From positions 1 to 64,000 of the forward strand of contig DASSIZ010000003.1 of assembly GCA_035691485.1 (NCBI GenBank): a stretch of DNA of 64,000 nucleotides, written 5' to 3'. Below are positions 41,255-53,225 of the stretch, piece after piece. Every line of letters begins with the position of its first letter. The stretch's first letter is position 1. The notes below the pieces were generated by a model that made no database searches, was not told the origin of the DNA, and worked only from the letters and a program-made list of their open reading frames with translations. The position numbers and the translations under genes were made by a program. The stretch comes from Terriglobales bacterium. Its GTDB lineage: Bacteria; Acidobacteriota; Terriglobia; Terriglobales; Acidobacteriaceae.

Positions 41255-42541
41255 GTGGCGGCAACAGCCCAAATTCCCGAGGCAGTGGCGAACGTAGATT
41301 TCGCAGCCGGCTGCGGCCGCAGCATCCTCATTCTGAACCAGACGTTTTATCCTGACGTTGTTTCCACGGCGCAGCACGCCGCCGATCTGGCGGTCGCGCT
41401 GGTGGGGGCCGGCTACCGGGTCACGGTTCTGACCGGCGCGCACGCTTACGACGATCCTTCCAGGGAATTCCCGGCGCGTGAAGCGTGGCGTGGTATGCAA
41501 ATCATCCGCGTCAGCGGAACTGCATTTGGCAAAGGGGCGCGATGGCGCCGCGCCGCTGATTTCGGCACCTACATGGCCGCCTGCGCCGCGCGCGCCGCCC
41601 TGCTGCAACATCACGACCTCACCATTGCGCTCACCTCGCCGCCATTGATTTCCTTCCTCGGGTCTTTGTTGTTGCCGTTGAAGAAAACGGGGGCGCTGCT
41701 GTTCTGGGCCATGGACCTGAATCCCGACGAGGCCATCGCCGCGGGCTGGCTTCGCGAGCGGTCGCTCCCGGGCCGCGTGCTCTCCAGCATGCAGCTGCAA
41801 AGCATGCACCGGGCCACTCGCATCGTCGCCCTCGACGATTTCATGAAAGAGCGAATGATCGCCAAGGGACTTGCCGCCGACAAGATCGACGTCATCTCGC
41901 CGTGGACCCACGAGCCGGTGAGTTTCGATGCGGCTGCCTCCGGGGAGTTTCGCGCACAGCACGGCCTGGCGGGTAAGTTTGTGGTGATGTATTCCGGAAA
42001 CCACAGTCCCTGCCATCCGCTGGACACTGTGATCGAAGCAGCGCGTCGCCTCGAATCTGATCCGCGCATCGTCTTCTGCTTCGTGGGCGGAGGCAGCGAA
42101 CATCGCCGCCTGCGGGAAATCGCGCGCCAGCAAAACCTGCGCAACCTGATTTTCCTGCCCTATCAGCCGCTGGAAGAACTGGGAGCGTCGCTTTCGGCAG
42201 CCGACCTTCACCTCGTCGTCATGGGGGAACCCTTCGTCGGCATTATCCATCCGTGCAAGATTTACAACGTTCTGCGCGTCGGAGCTCCAGTTCTCTACAT
42301 CGGCCCTTCGCCAAGCCACATCACCGATCTCCTCGCGGAGCTGAACAGCAGCCAAACCTACAGGGCGAATAACGGAGACGTGGAAGGCGTGGTCGAAAAA
42401 ATTCTCGACGCCGCCGCTGTTCCGCATCGCGCAAATCCACGTCATGTCAGCTTCGCGGAAAAATTTTCGCACCAGGTTCTCATCTCTCGAATGCTCGATG
42501 TAGTGCGCGAGGCCTTGGCAACCAGCGAAGCGCGCGCCTGA
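41255..42541 (+). CDS. Glycosyltransferase, WbuB-like GT4
   Basis: A 428-aa GT-B enzyme starting at GTG. ILILNQTFYPDVVSTAQHAA and LVGAGYRVTVLTG are typical of the WbuB group, which often acts on UDP-GlcNAc/FucNAc derivatives. FVVMYSGNHSPCHPLDTVIE and FCFVGGGSEHRRLREIARQQ form the nucleotide-binding domain, and HLVVMGEPFVGIIHPCKIYN the C-terminal signature. It lies between the carbamoyltransferase and the initiating transferase. Confidence 0.88.
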   Translation: MAATAQIPEAVANVDFAAGCGRSILILNQTFYPDVVSTAQHAADLAVALVGAGYRVTVLTGAHAYDDPSREFPAREAWRGMQIIRVSGTAFGKGARWRRAADFGTYMAACAARAALLQHHDLTIALTSPPLISFLGSLLLPLKKTGALLFWAMDLNPDEAIAAGWLRERSLPGRVLSSMQLQSMHRATRIVALDDFMKERMIAKGLAADKIDVISPWTHEPVSFDAAASGEFRAQHGLAGKFVVMYSGNHSPCHPLDTVIEAARRLESDPRIVFCFVGGGSEHRRLREIARQQNLRNLIFLPYQPLEELGASLSAADLHLVVMGEPFVGIIHPCKIYNVLRVGAPVLYIGPSPSHITDLLAELNSSQTYRANNGDVEGVVEKILDAAAVPHRANPRHVSFAEKFSHQVLISRMLDVVREALATSEARA

Positions 42542-42674
42542 ATCGCACACTTCACAGAACCCTTGCGCAACTTGGTTCATGCTCGACTTAGCCTGCGACA
42601 TCCACGAGAGGCTACGGTACGATCCAAACAACTACGGTGCAGATCAAGTTGGAAAACTTAGAGGAGCGCCCTAG

Positions 42675-44219
42675 GTGTTCGTAATCAGCCTGAGCAGTTT
42701 TGCCATTGCTCTGTTGCTTTCATTTGCGCTCACCCGATACGTACGGAATTCAGCGGTCAAGCGCGGATTCGTTTCGCTTCCGGACGCGGAGCGTCACATC
42801 CACACCTCGGCGTTGCCGCGAATCGGCGGCATCGCCATTTATGCCGCCCTCGTCGTCGCCCTGTTCCTTGTCCTCTCCTACGCTTATTTTCACCCGATGC
42901 ACCAGACCTTCCACTTGCACACCCTGGTTTTCCTTCTGGTGCCGGGAACGCTGGTTTTCCTGCTCGGCCTCTATGACGACCTGCGAGGCATCGGCCCCTA
43001 TTGGAAATTTTTCTTCCAAGGTATCGCCGCCGTGATCGTCTTTGCCGGCGGGTTGCGCATTGTCGCTCTGCCCATCCTGTTTGGCTCCTCGACATTCGGC
43101 TGGGCGGCATCGCTGGTGATCACCATCTTCTGGATTCTCTGGATTACCAACGCTTTCAACCTAATCGACGGCGTGGACGGGCTGGCCACCGGCTCGGCGC
43201 TGTTCTCCACCTTCGTGGTTTTCGTGGTTTCCGCCCTCAACGGCAATCATTTCGGATTGCTGATCACCGCCACCTTGTCGGGCGCACTGATCGGATTCCT
43301 GCGCTTTAATTTCAATCCTGCCACGATATTCCTAGGCGACTGTGGCAGCCTGTTTGTCGGTTTCATGCTGGGGGCGCTCTCCCTGCATGGGCAGAAATCG
43401 CCGACCATGGTGGCGGTTGCGATCCCGGTGGTCTCCTTCGGTTTGCCGATCCTGGAGACACTGCTCTCCGTCGTTCGGCGTTTCATGAACGGCAAGCCGC
43501 TCTTCCAGGCCGATTGCGAGCATATCCATCACAAGCTGCTGAAGCGCGGGCTGACCGTGCGCCAGACGACCCTGGTGCTGTACGCCGTGTCCGCCGCCTT
43601 CGGGCTCCTTAGCCTTTTCTTATTGTTGCCGGGCGGCGGGCCGGTGGCGCTGGTCCTCACCGTGCTCGGCGGAATCATGTGGGTGGGCGTCCAGCACCTT
43701 GGCTATCACGAATGGTTCGAAATTCAGCGCGTCGCGAAGCGCACGCTGGATCAGAAGCAGGTCATCGTCAACAACCTTGCGGTGCGCCGCGCCATGGATG
43801 AGCTGGGCGATTGCGACGGCATCAGGAAACTGCGAGCACTGCTGGCGCGGACGTTCGAGGAAAACGATTTCGACGGCTACGAACTCGAGTACCTGCCGGC
43901 CGTGAGGAACGGCATCGGTCCCGAGGCAATCCGGCTTTCCTGGTGCAAGCCGACGGCTGTCGTCCTGGGCACGTCCGCCGTCTGGCGCATGGAGTTGCCG
44001 CTCTCCGGCGACAAGGGGCGAGGCCAGTTCCGGCTCTACCGCGAATACTCCGACAAGCCGCTGATGTTCGATATCAACCTGCTGACGCGCTATTTTCCCG
44101 CGGAACTCGCGAAGGCACTGGACCGTGCCGCGCGCAACCAGATCAAGGGAGAAAAGGCGCTTGTCGCAGCGGCGGTATCGGGCTCGCGGCCGTTGCCCCA
44201 GTTCGAGACACAGGCATGA
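42675..44219 (+). CDS. Undecaprenyl-phosphate sugar-1-phosphate transferase (WecA/TagO-like) with C-terminal extension
   Basis: A 514-aa membrane enzyme that starts lipid-linked glycan assembly by moving a HexNAc-1-phosphate onto undecaprenyl phosphate. About eleven membrane segments fill residues 1-350. Family motifs are present: FLLGLYDDLRGIGPYWKFFF (DDxxD-like), NAFNLIDGVDGLATGSALF, IFLGDCGSLFVGF, and CEHIHHKLLKRG near the last cytoplasmic loop. After the membrane part a cytoplasmic tail of about 160 residues follows (AVRRAMDELGDCDGIRKLRA, GIGPEAIRLSWCKPTAVVL), which WecA and TagO lack. The GTG start has GAGGAG ten bases ahead. Confidence 0.9.
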   Translation: MFVISLSSFAIALLLSFALTRYVRNSAVKRGFVSLPDAERHIHTSALPRIGGIAIYAALVVALFLVLSYAYFHPMHQTFHLHTLVFLLVPGTLVFLLGLYDDLRGIGPYWKFFFQGIAAVIVFAGGLRIVALPILFGSSTFGWAASLVITIFWILWITNAFNLIDGVDGLATGSALFSTFVVFVVSALNGNHFGLLITATLSGALIGFLRFNFNPATIFLGDCGSLFVGFMLGALSLHGQKSPTMVAVAIPVVSFGLPILETLLSVVRRFMNGKPLFQADCEHIHHKLLKRGLTVRQTTLVLYAVSAAFGLLSLFLLLPGGGPVALVLTVLGGIMWVGVQHLGYHEWFEIQRVAKRTLDQKQVIVNNLAVRRAMDELGDCDGIRKLRALLARTFEENDFDGYELEYLPAVRNGIGPEAIRLSWCKPTAVVLGTSAVWRMELPLSGDKGRGQFRLYREYSDKPLMFDINLLTRYFPAELAKALDRAARNQIKGEKALVAAAVSGSRPLPQFETQA

Positions 44220-44285
44220 GCGCGTTTGGCGGCGTCGGTTTATCGGGCCGCACACCATGTTTTGCGGTTGTGGGGGAGGAAAGAC

Positions 44286-45317
44286 TTGGCAAGTGCTGAG
44301 CGACGCGTACTGGTGACAGGCGCTGGTGGGTTCATCGGCCATCATCTGGTCAAGCGGCTGAAGACCGAAGGCTGTTGGGTGCGCGGCGTAGACATCAAGC
44401 CGCCGGAATACGAGCCGACGAGCGCCGACGAGTTCGAAATTCTCGACCTGCGCGGCTGGGACAACTGCCTGCTGGCGACGCGCGGCAATATCGGACAGGT
44501 CTATAACCTGGCAGCCGACATGGGCGGCATCGGTTACATTACCGCCTCCCTGGCCGATATTGCGCGCAACAACACGCTGATCAACACTCACATGCTGGAA
44601 GCAGCCCGTGCCAACGGGATCCGCAAGTTTCTCTATTCGTCCTCCGCCTGCGTTTACGCCGGCTATAAGCAGAAAGAGGCAGAGATCGCGCCGCTGAAAG
44701 AGGAGGACGCCTATCCCGCCGATCCGGAGCCCGGCTACGGGTGGGAAAAGCTGTACGCCGAGCAGCTGTGCCAGTACTACTGGCACGATTTCAGGTTCGA
44801 GACGCGGATTGTCCGCTTCCACAACGTCTATGGCCCGCTGGGTACCTACGATGGGGGCAAGGAAAAAGCGCCGGCGGCAATATCGCGCAAGGTGGCCCTG
44901 GCGAGGGACGGCGGACAGATCGAAGTTTGGGGCGACGGGCTGCAGACGCGCTCGTTCATGTACGTGGACGACTGCGTCGAGGGATTGATTCGCCTGATGG
45001 CGTCGGAATACCGCGATCCGCTCAATCTGGGGCGCGACGACATGATCTCGGTGAATGATCTGGTGAAACTGATTGCGCGCATCGCCGGAAAAACGCTGAG
45101 CATTCGCCACAATCTTTCAAAGCCGCAAGGAGTCCGCGGACGTAACAGCGACAATACGCGGCTGCGCAACGTGCTGGGCTGGGAACCGGCGATCACACTG
45201 GAGCAAGGTCTGCGGGTGACCTACCGCTGGATCGAAAGCGAACTCGCCGAAGCGGGCCAAATTCCCGCGATGGCGGTAGCGGCAGCGGCGGCGGCAACCG
45301 CGGCCCCAGCGCAGTAG
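44286..45317 (+). CDS. GDP-mannose 3,5-epimerase-like NAD-dependent epimerase
   Basis: A 343-aa extended SDR. VTGAGGFIGHHLV binds NAD. NLAADMGGIGYITASLADIA and NTHMLEAARANGIRKFLYSS closely follow plant GDP-mannose 3,5-epimerase. The catalytic YxxxK pair is Y151/K155 in GYGWEKL. The acid/base pair of that enzyme appears as C122 (SSACVYA) and K194 (GKEKAPAA). FHNVYGPLGTYDGGKEKAPA and WGDGLQTRSFMYVDDCVEG follow. The likely reaction is GDP-D-mannose to GDP-L-galactose and/or GDP-L-gulose. The TTG at 44286 is chosen because GGGGGAGGA precedes it at five bases. Last gene of the glycan cluster; a short Ala-rich tail ends it. Confidence 0.9.
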   Translation: MASAERRVLVTGAGGFIGHHLVKRLKTEGCWVRGVDIKPPEYEPTSADEFEILDLRGWDNCLLATRGNIGQVYNLAADMGGIGYITASLADIARNNTLINTHMLEAARANGIRKFLYSSSACVYAGYKQKEAEIAPLKEEDAYPADPEPGYGWEKLYAEQLCQYYWHDFRFETRIVRFHNVYGPLGTYDGGKEKAPAAISRKVALARDGGQIEVWGDGLQTRSFMYVDDCVEGLIRLMASEYRDPLNLGRDDMISVNDLVKLIARIAGKTLSIRHNLSKPQGVRGRNSDNTRLRNVLGWEPAITLEQGLRVTYRWIESELAEAGQIPAMAVAAAAAATAAPAQ

Positions 45318-45339
45318 ATTTCCACAATCTTCACAGTTT

Positions 45340-45369
45340 GCACAAAGGTTCCGCGAGGAACCTCTGTGC
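45340..45369. terminator. Bidirectional hairpin between the glycan cluster and hspR
   Basis: A 12-13 bp stem with one mismatch (GCACAAAGGTTCC / GGAACCTCTGTGC) sits in the 69-base convergent gap. A T-rich stretch (CTTTTTT) follows about 20 bases later on the plus strand. It probably ends transcription from both sides. Confidence 0.7.
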
Positions 45370-45386
45370 GGCTTTGTGGATATTCC

Positions 45387-45785
45387 TTATCTTTTTTCCT
45401 TGCTGCTGAATGGAACAGGGGAGACGCCGCGACGCACAGGAATGATCGCGCCTTTGCTGGCGTCGGCATGGCTCATGCGCGCAATCATCTCCTGCTGGAA
45501 GTGATTCAGGAACTCGTGCATCTGGCGCTGCATTTCCTCCATGCGGGCGCGCATGTCGAGAATGATGGCAATGCCGCTGATGTTGACGCCCAAATCTCGG
45601 GCCAACGAGAGAATGACTTCCAGGCGCGCCAAGTCCTCGTCGGTATAAAGACGCGTATTCCCCTCGGTGCGCGACGGCTTGAGCAGCCCCTCGCGCTCGT
45701 ACAGACGCAACGTCTGCGGATGAATGCCGTACATCTCCGCGACGGAGGAGATCATGTATGCGCCTTTGCCTCGTCTCTTCGCCAT
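45387..45785 (-). CDS. hspR: MerR-family heat-shock repressor HspR
   Basis: A 132-aa DNA-binding protein. MISSVAEMYGIHPQTLRLYE and REGLLKPSRTEGNTRLYTDE form the MerR winged helix; DLARLEVILSLARDLGVNIS follows. A C-terminal helix rich in Met and Gln (RMEEMQRQMHEFLNHFQQEM) would mediate dimerisation. HspR represses dnaK operons by binding HAIR sites, usually with DnaK as co-repressor. It is the last gene of the dnaK - small ORF - dnaJ - hspR locus. A HAIR-like site overlaps the dnaK promoter. Confidence 0.93.
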   Translation of the reverse strand: MAKRRGKGAYMISSVAEMYGIHPQTLRLYEREGLLKPSRTEGNTRLYTDEDLARLEVILSLARDLGVNISGIAIILDMRARMEEMQRQMHEFLNHFQQEMIARMSHADASKGAIIPVRRGVSPVPFSSKEKR

Positions 45786-45799
45786 GATTCATTACTCAT

Positions 45800-45845
45800 C
45801 CACCGAGGGCACAGAAGAAAAACATTCCTCCCTGTCCTCTGTGGC
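45800..45845. repeat. Inverted CCACNGAGG-type element between dnaJ and hspR
   Basis: The left arm 45800-45817 (CCACCGAGGGCACAGAAG) and right arm 45827-45845, inverted (GCCACAGAGGACAGGGAGG on the minus strand), form a compact fold-back. It is the same arm family as the elements at 53691-53782 and 56738-56832. The right arm touches the dnaJ stop codon. Confidence 0.8.
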
Positions 45846-47074
45846 TAGACCTTGGCCCACAACTCTGCCCGCGGGTCGTCTGGGTTCAGCTTGGCCAGTT
45901 CGCGCAGCAGTTCTTTCGTCTTCTCGTCGCGCGGCATGGGGACGGCGATCTTGACCTCGACGATCTCGTCGCCGCGCTTGCCGTCTTTGATCGCCGACGG
46001 GACACCTTTTTCGCGCAAGCGCAGCTTCTGTCCCGACTGCGTGCCGGGCGGAATGCGCAGCAGGGCGCGGCCATCGATGGTGGGGACCTCGACCTTCGCG
46101 CCGAGCGCCGCTTCGGTCATGCTGACCGGCACGCTCACGTAAATATCGTCGCCCTCGCGATGGAAGACGGGATGGTCTTCCGTCTTGACGATAATGTAGA
46201 GATCACCCGGCGGGCCACCGTGCGGGCCCGCGTTTCCTTTGCCGGCAATGCGAATGCGCTGGCCGTCGCGGGTGCCGGGCTTGATGCGAACTTCGAGCGG
46301 TTCGGTGCGCTGCACCACCCCCTCGCCGCCGCAGACGTTACACGCCGACCGCTGCTTGCCGGTGCCGCCACAGCGCGGGCACACGGTGTTGAACTTCATG
46401 CGCCCGCTGGTCTGCTGGATGTGTCCGGAGCCTTTGCACTCCGGGCAGACGCCCGGCGATTCGATGTAGCCGCGCCCGTGGCACTTGGCGCAGCTATCCA
46501 GACGGGTGATATTCAAGCGCATCACGGCGCCGCGGATCGCCTGCCAGAAGCCGACACTGACCTGGTATTCCAAGTCGGTGCCGGGTTCCGGCTCTTCCTG
46601 GACGGCGGCGCCGCCGCGGCCGCCGCTGAACATGCTGGAGAAGATGTCACGGAACCCGCCGCCACCGCGACGCTGTTGCTGCGGACCACCGCCACCCTCA
46701 AACATGTCGGAGAAATCGAAGCCGCTGAAATCGAAGGGCACTTCCTGACCTTGGCCGCGCCCGCCGCCCGGAGGCGGACCGCCAAAGCCGCCGGCGCCGA
46801 AGCCGCCGCCCCGCGCGTAGGCCTCCGCCGCAGCCGGGTCGATATTGTCGCTGTAGTAGCCGAGTTGATCGTAGATCTTGCGCTTCTTGGGATCGCTCAG
46901 GACGTCGTTGGCCTCGGAGATCAGCTTGAATTTTTCTTCCGCCGACTTGTCGCCGGGATTGACGTCAGGATGGTACTTGCGCGCCAGCTTGCGAAACGCC
47001 TTACGAATCTCATCGGGGGAGGCGGACTTCTTCACTCCGAGAGTTTCGTAATAGTTTTTGGTGGCGGTGGCCAT
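45845..47074 (-). CDS. dnaJ: Molecular chaperone DnaJ
   Basis: A type I DnaJ of 409 aa. The J domain spans residues 5-75 with the HPD motif in [11 protein letters not shown] Gly/Phe-rich region follows ([17 protein letters not shown]). Four zinc-binding repeats are present: [24 protein letters not shown] and CNVCGGEG. The C-terminal substrate-binding domain starts near [15 protein letters not shown]. It stimulates the DnaK ATPase. I choose ATG 47074; a TTG at 47083 lies just upstream. It sits in the dnaK locus between a small gene and hspR. grpE is absent from the locus. Confidence 0.96.
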   Translation of the reverse strand: MATATKNYYETLGVKKSASPDEIRKAFRKLARKYHPDVNPGDKSAEEKFKLISEANDVLSDPKKRKIYDQLGYYSDNIDPAAAEAYARGGGFGAGGFGGPPPGGGRGQGQEVPFDFSGFDFSDMFEGGGGPQQQRRGGGGFRDIFSSMFSGGRGGAAVQEEPEPGTDLEYQVSVGFWQAIRGAVMRLNITRLDSCAKCHGRGYIESPGVCPECKGSGHIQQTSGRMKFNTVCPRCGGTGKQRSACNVCGGEGVVQRTEPLEVRIKPGTRDGQRIRIAGKGNAGPHGGPPGDLYIIVKTEDHPVFHREGDDIYVSVPVSMTEAALGAKVEVPTIDGRALLRIPPGTQSGQKLRLREKGVPSAIKDGKRGDEIVEVKIAVPMPRDEKTKELLRELAKLNPDDPRAELWAKV

Positions 47075-47086
47075 GGCGTTCAATCG

Positions 47087-47263
47087 CTAGTTCACACTCT
47101 CCGAGTCGAGGTTGGCCGCGACTTCTTCCGGGCCGATAGGGGCGTCGTCGTGCAGGACGGCCAGGATTTCAACTCCGTTTCGGGTCGGCTTGAAGACAAA
47201 CCAACGTCCTTCCTCGGGGAGGAAATTCAGGAAATATGGTTGTTGATTAACGTTGAATTGCAA
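47087..47263 (-). CDS. Small hypothetical protein between dnaK and dnaJ
   Basis: A 58-aa protein if the TTG at 47263 is the start; GAGG lies eight bases ahead and the codons upstream are repeat-derived. The sequence QPYFLNFLPEEGRWFVFKP and NGVEILAVLHDDAPI looks like a folded small alpha/beta protein with an acidic C-terminus. No family recognised. It ends 12 bases before dnaJ, so it is probably co-transcribed with the chaperone genes. Confidence 0.6.
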   Translation of the reverse strand: MQFNVNQQPYFLNFLPEEGRWFVFKPTRNGVEILAVLHDDAPIGPEEVAANLDSESVN

Positions 47264-47284
47264 TTCTTGGGCCTCGCTTCTGTC

Positions 47285-47478
47285 GCCCCGGCGGGGCTCA
47301 CTCGTATTTTGCGCGCAACCCACGGCTTACGCCGTGGGCTGCACATTCTGCCGCGCTTCGCGCTTCCGGACGTGTCACGTCGCGCTGTGGACGTGTTCGG
47401 CTGATGCGCGTCGCGCTCACCCCAGCGGCTAAAGCCGCCAATGATGTGGCGCCCGGGCGGCACGGCTAAAGCCGTGCC
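47285..47478. repeat. Palindromic repeat cluster with TTAC/TAAA loops
   Basis: Four hairpins lie in this 194-base gap after dnaK: GCCCC/GGGGC (47285-47297), CCCACGGC-TTAC-GCCGTGGG (47319-47338), GCGGC-TAAA-GCCGC (47425-47438) and GGCACGGC-TAAA-GCCGTGCC (47459-47478). The last three share the form GGC + 4-base A/T loop + GCC. They look like a family of REP-like palindromes. They may also act as a barrier between dnaK and dnaJ messages. Confidence 0.8.
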
Positions 47479-47541
47479 CTACCCGGTTGGGGAGCGTTAA
47501 CCATCAACCTTTGACCGCGCGGACAGCTATGCCACCGACTC

Positions 47542-49482
<1,941 letters not shown>

Positions 49483-49558
49483 GGGATGCTGCCTCCTACT
49501 TCGTAAGTCATTATAATCGTTGCACTTTTCTCATGAACTCTGGTTTTATAGCAGGAGC

Positions 49559-49588
49559 AATATAAGACTTGAGTGTAACGTTGTCAAG
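49559..49588 (-). promoter_or_regulatory. dnaK promoter with overlapping HAIR-like HspR operator
   Basis: On the minus strand -35 is TTGACA (49587-49582), the spacer is 17 bases and -10 is TATATT (49564-49559). A HAIR-like inverted repeat spans 49568-49588: plus-strand CTTGAGT, seven bases, TGTCAAG, against the consensus CTTGAGT-N7-ACTCAAG (12 of 14 positions). HspR binding here would cover both promoter boxes. A second TATAAT on the minus strand at 49516-49511 could be an additional promoter. Confidence 0.88.
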
Positions 49589-49695
49589 TTGTTAGATGTG
49601 ACAAGGCAAATGGAAGATGCAGGGCCAGTGCCCGGCAGCTAGTGGTTAGCAGCTCGTGGTGGTGAGCATGAGCCGCGGGGGAACGGAACACCGGC

Positions 49696-50427
49696 TCAAT
49701 CGAATCTTTCGTAAAGAATCGCCTTCCGGTCCCAGCCCAATTGCTTCAACAGATCGCGGTTCGCCAGAACCATGTCCTTGAGCCCGCAGATGTAGGCGTC
49801 CATGTCAGTGCGACCTGCCGCGAGATGCCGAACGTGCTCCTGCACGTAGCCACGGGCCCCGGTCCAGCCGGGGTTTTCGCGGCTCAGGGTCGGAAGATAA
49901 TGGAAATTGGGATGCTCATGCGCCAGTTGCAGGAACTCGTCGTTGTAGTAGAGATCAGCCTGGTAGCGCACGCCGAACAGCAGCCAGAATTCATGTCCGC
50001 GGTGGCGCGAGTCATCGGCGAAAAGCCACTGCAGCATGCCTCGCAATGGCGCGATGCCGGTTCCGGTTCCGATAAAGAGAGAATCACGCACCGGGTCCTT
50101 GAGCACGAAATAACCGTGGGGCCCGTGGAACGGGACTTTCTCCCCTTCGGGAAGATCGCAAAGAAAATTTGAAAAAAAGCCCTCTTGTACGCGGTTGAGG
50201 CAGAGGTCGAAGGTGTTGTTGCCGCGCGGAGGCGAGGCGATGGAGTAGGCACGCGTGATCTCGCGGCCGTCATGCGGTTCCTTCATCGAGACGAACTGCC
50301 CGGCAGTGAAGTCGAAGCGGGGAAGTTCTTCGACCGAGAATTCCAGGTGCTTGGTGTCGCCCGAGAGCGGGACGGAGCGCACCAGGCGTGCGGTCAACAG
50401 TTGGCGGTGAGTGGACACTGGTTTCAT
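49696..50427 (-). CDS. Ferredoxin-NADP+ reductase-like flavoprotein
   Basis: A 243-aa two-domain FAD/NAD(P) oxidoreductase. The FAD-binding domain shows FDFTAGQFVSMKEP and RAYSIASPP. The nucleotide-binding domain shows LFIGTGTGIAPLRGMLQWL and AYICGLKDMV. It ends ILYERFD, an aromatic near the C-terminus as in bacterial Fpr enzymes. No iron-sulfur domain is attached. It may pass electrons between NAD(P)H and ferredoxin or act with an oxygenase. It is alone on its strand, about 100 bases from the dnaK promoter region. Confidence 0.87.
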   Translation of the reverse strand: MKPVSTHRQLLTARLVRSVPLSGDTKHLEFSVEELPRFDFTAGQFVSMKEPHDGREITRAYSIASPPRGNNTFDLCLNRVQEGFFSNFLCDLPEGEKVPFHGPHGYFVLKDPVRDSLFIGTGTGIAPLRGMLQWLFADDSRHRGHEFWLLFGVRYQADLYYNDEFLQLAHEHPNFHYLPTLSRENPGWTGARGYVQEHVRHLAAGRTDMDAYICGLKDMVLANRDLLKQLGWDRKAILYERFD

Positions 50428-50641
50428 TCTAAAGAATGCCGTTGCCCTTGGCCATTGGCCGTAACTCAGCAATCAGCAGTCAGCGATGGGCAGAGCAAAA
50501 CGTAGTCGCCGGCGAGGGCGCCCCCGCCACAAACGTTCGGGTCGCATAAACGGCAGTTCCGGCGAGGCGCCGGGCCTGCATTGTCAGAATTTGGACGGTG
50601 CGGACGAACCGAAAGTTCGTTGGCTAACCGCCAATGGCGAT

Positions 50642-52516
<1,875 letters not shown>

Positions 52517-52671
52517 GTGAATACCCTCGAAAAGCTGGCTTGTCTCAGGAGTTCAGCCGAAGGCTGCCGCCCGGCTGGAACTTGAGCCGGCAGCACCATG
52601 ATATTGGATTCTCGCCCGAGCGGATATGATTCCGCCACTTACCCCGGTAACGAAAGACTTCCAGGCGATGA

Positions 52672-52917
52672 TTAATGTGCTTCCAGGGAGTAACGGAACT
52701 CCTCGATCACCGGATTGGTGAGGACCTCGCGAGCGATGCGTTCGACCTCCTGGCGGGCACGCGCTTCATCCAACCCATCGACCGTAACCTCGAAGTACTT
52801 GCCCTGGCGTACATCGGTCACCGCTTGAAAGCCCATCTTGCGGAGTGCGCCATGAATGGTTTTGCCCTGCGGGTCGAGCACCGTCTTCTTGAGCGACACG
52901 TACACGTAGGCTTTCAT
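52672..52917 (-). CDS. purS: Phosphoribosylformylglycinamidine synthase subunit PurS
   Basis: An 81-aa subunit of the PurLQS complex of purine synthesis. The N-terminal strand MKAYVYVSLKKTVLDPQGKT and helix ALRKMGFQAVTDVRQGKYFE, then ARQEVERIAREVLTNPVIEE, match PurS over its full length. purQ and purL are not in the window, unusual because purS is often next to purQ. A TATAAT box on the minus strand (52933-52928) lies only 10 bases before the ATG, hinting at a nearly leaderless message. glmS follows 155 bases downstream on the same strand. Confidence 0.93.
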   Translation of the reverse strand: MKAYVYVSLKKTVLDPQGKTIHGALRKMGFQAVTDVRQGKYFEVTVDGLDEARARQEVERIAREVLTNPVIEEFRYSLEAH

Positions 52918-53010
52918 GAGTAGGGAAATTATACAGCGTACGCGCAGGCGCTCTCGATGGCGGGCAACAGCAAATTCATTGCCCGAATCGCAAGCACTGG
53001 GAGGACATCC

Positions 53011-53220
53011 ATGGCCGACGTAAACAAACAGCAAGATCAGGACCTCCGCTTCCGCTGTGCGGATGTCGGGGACAAGAACTGCAAATGGGAAGCCCGTGGC
53101 CGCAACGAAGACGACATCATGCAGCAAGCCGAGCAGCACGGCCGCGAAAAGCACAACCTCCACATGGACGACAACATGCGCCAGAAAGTCCGTGGCGCCA
53201 TCCAGCGTAAAGCAGCGTAA
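53011..53220 (+). CDS. DUF1059 family small protein, copy 1
   Basis: A 69-aa protein of the DUF1059 (predicted small metal-binding) family. It has FRCADVGDKNCKWEARGRNE, then DDIMQQAEQHGREKH, with two Cys and two His that could bind a metal. GGGAGG ahead of the ATG at 53011 sets the start. A second, related gene lies 224 bases downstream in the same direction. Function unknown. Confidence 0.88.
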   Translation: MADVNKQQDQDLRFRCADVGDKNCKWEARGRNEDDIMQQAEQHGREKHNLHMDDNMRQKVRGAIQRKAA

Positions 53221-53225
53221 GACGA

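Noticed and set aside
40316-42631. 771-residue minus-strand open frame opposite the carbamoyltransferase and a glycosyltransferase
   Set aside because: Antisense shadow. The plus-strand genes have clear motifs and ribosome sites.
49483-49700. CIRCE element (HrcA operator) before dnaK
   Set aside because: No TTAGCACTC-N9-GAGTGCTAA is present. The inverted repeat there matches HAIR instead.
52517-52671. glmS ribozyme upstream of glmS
   Set aside because: The gap is short and shows no recognisable conserved core.
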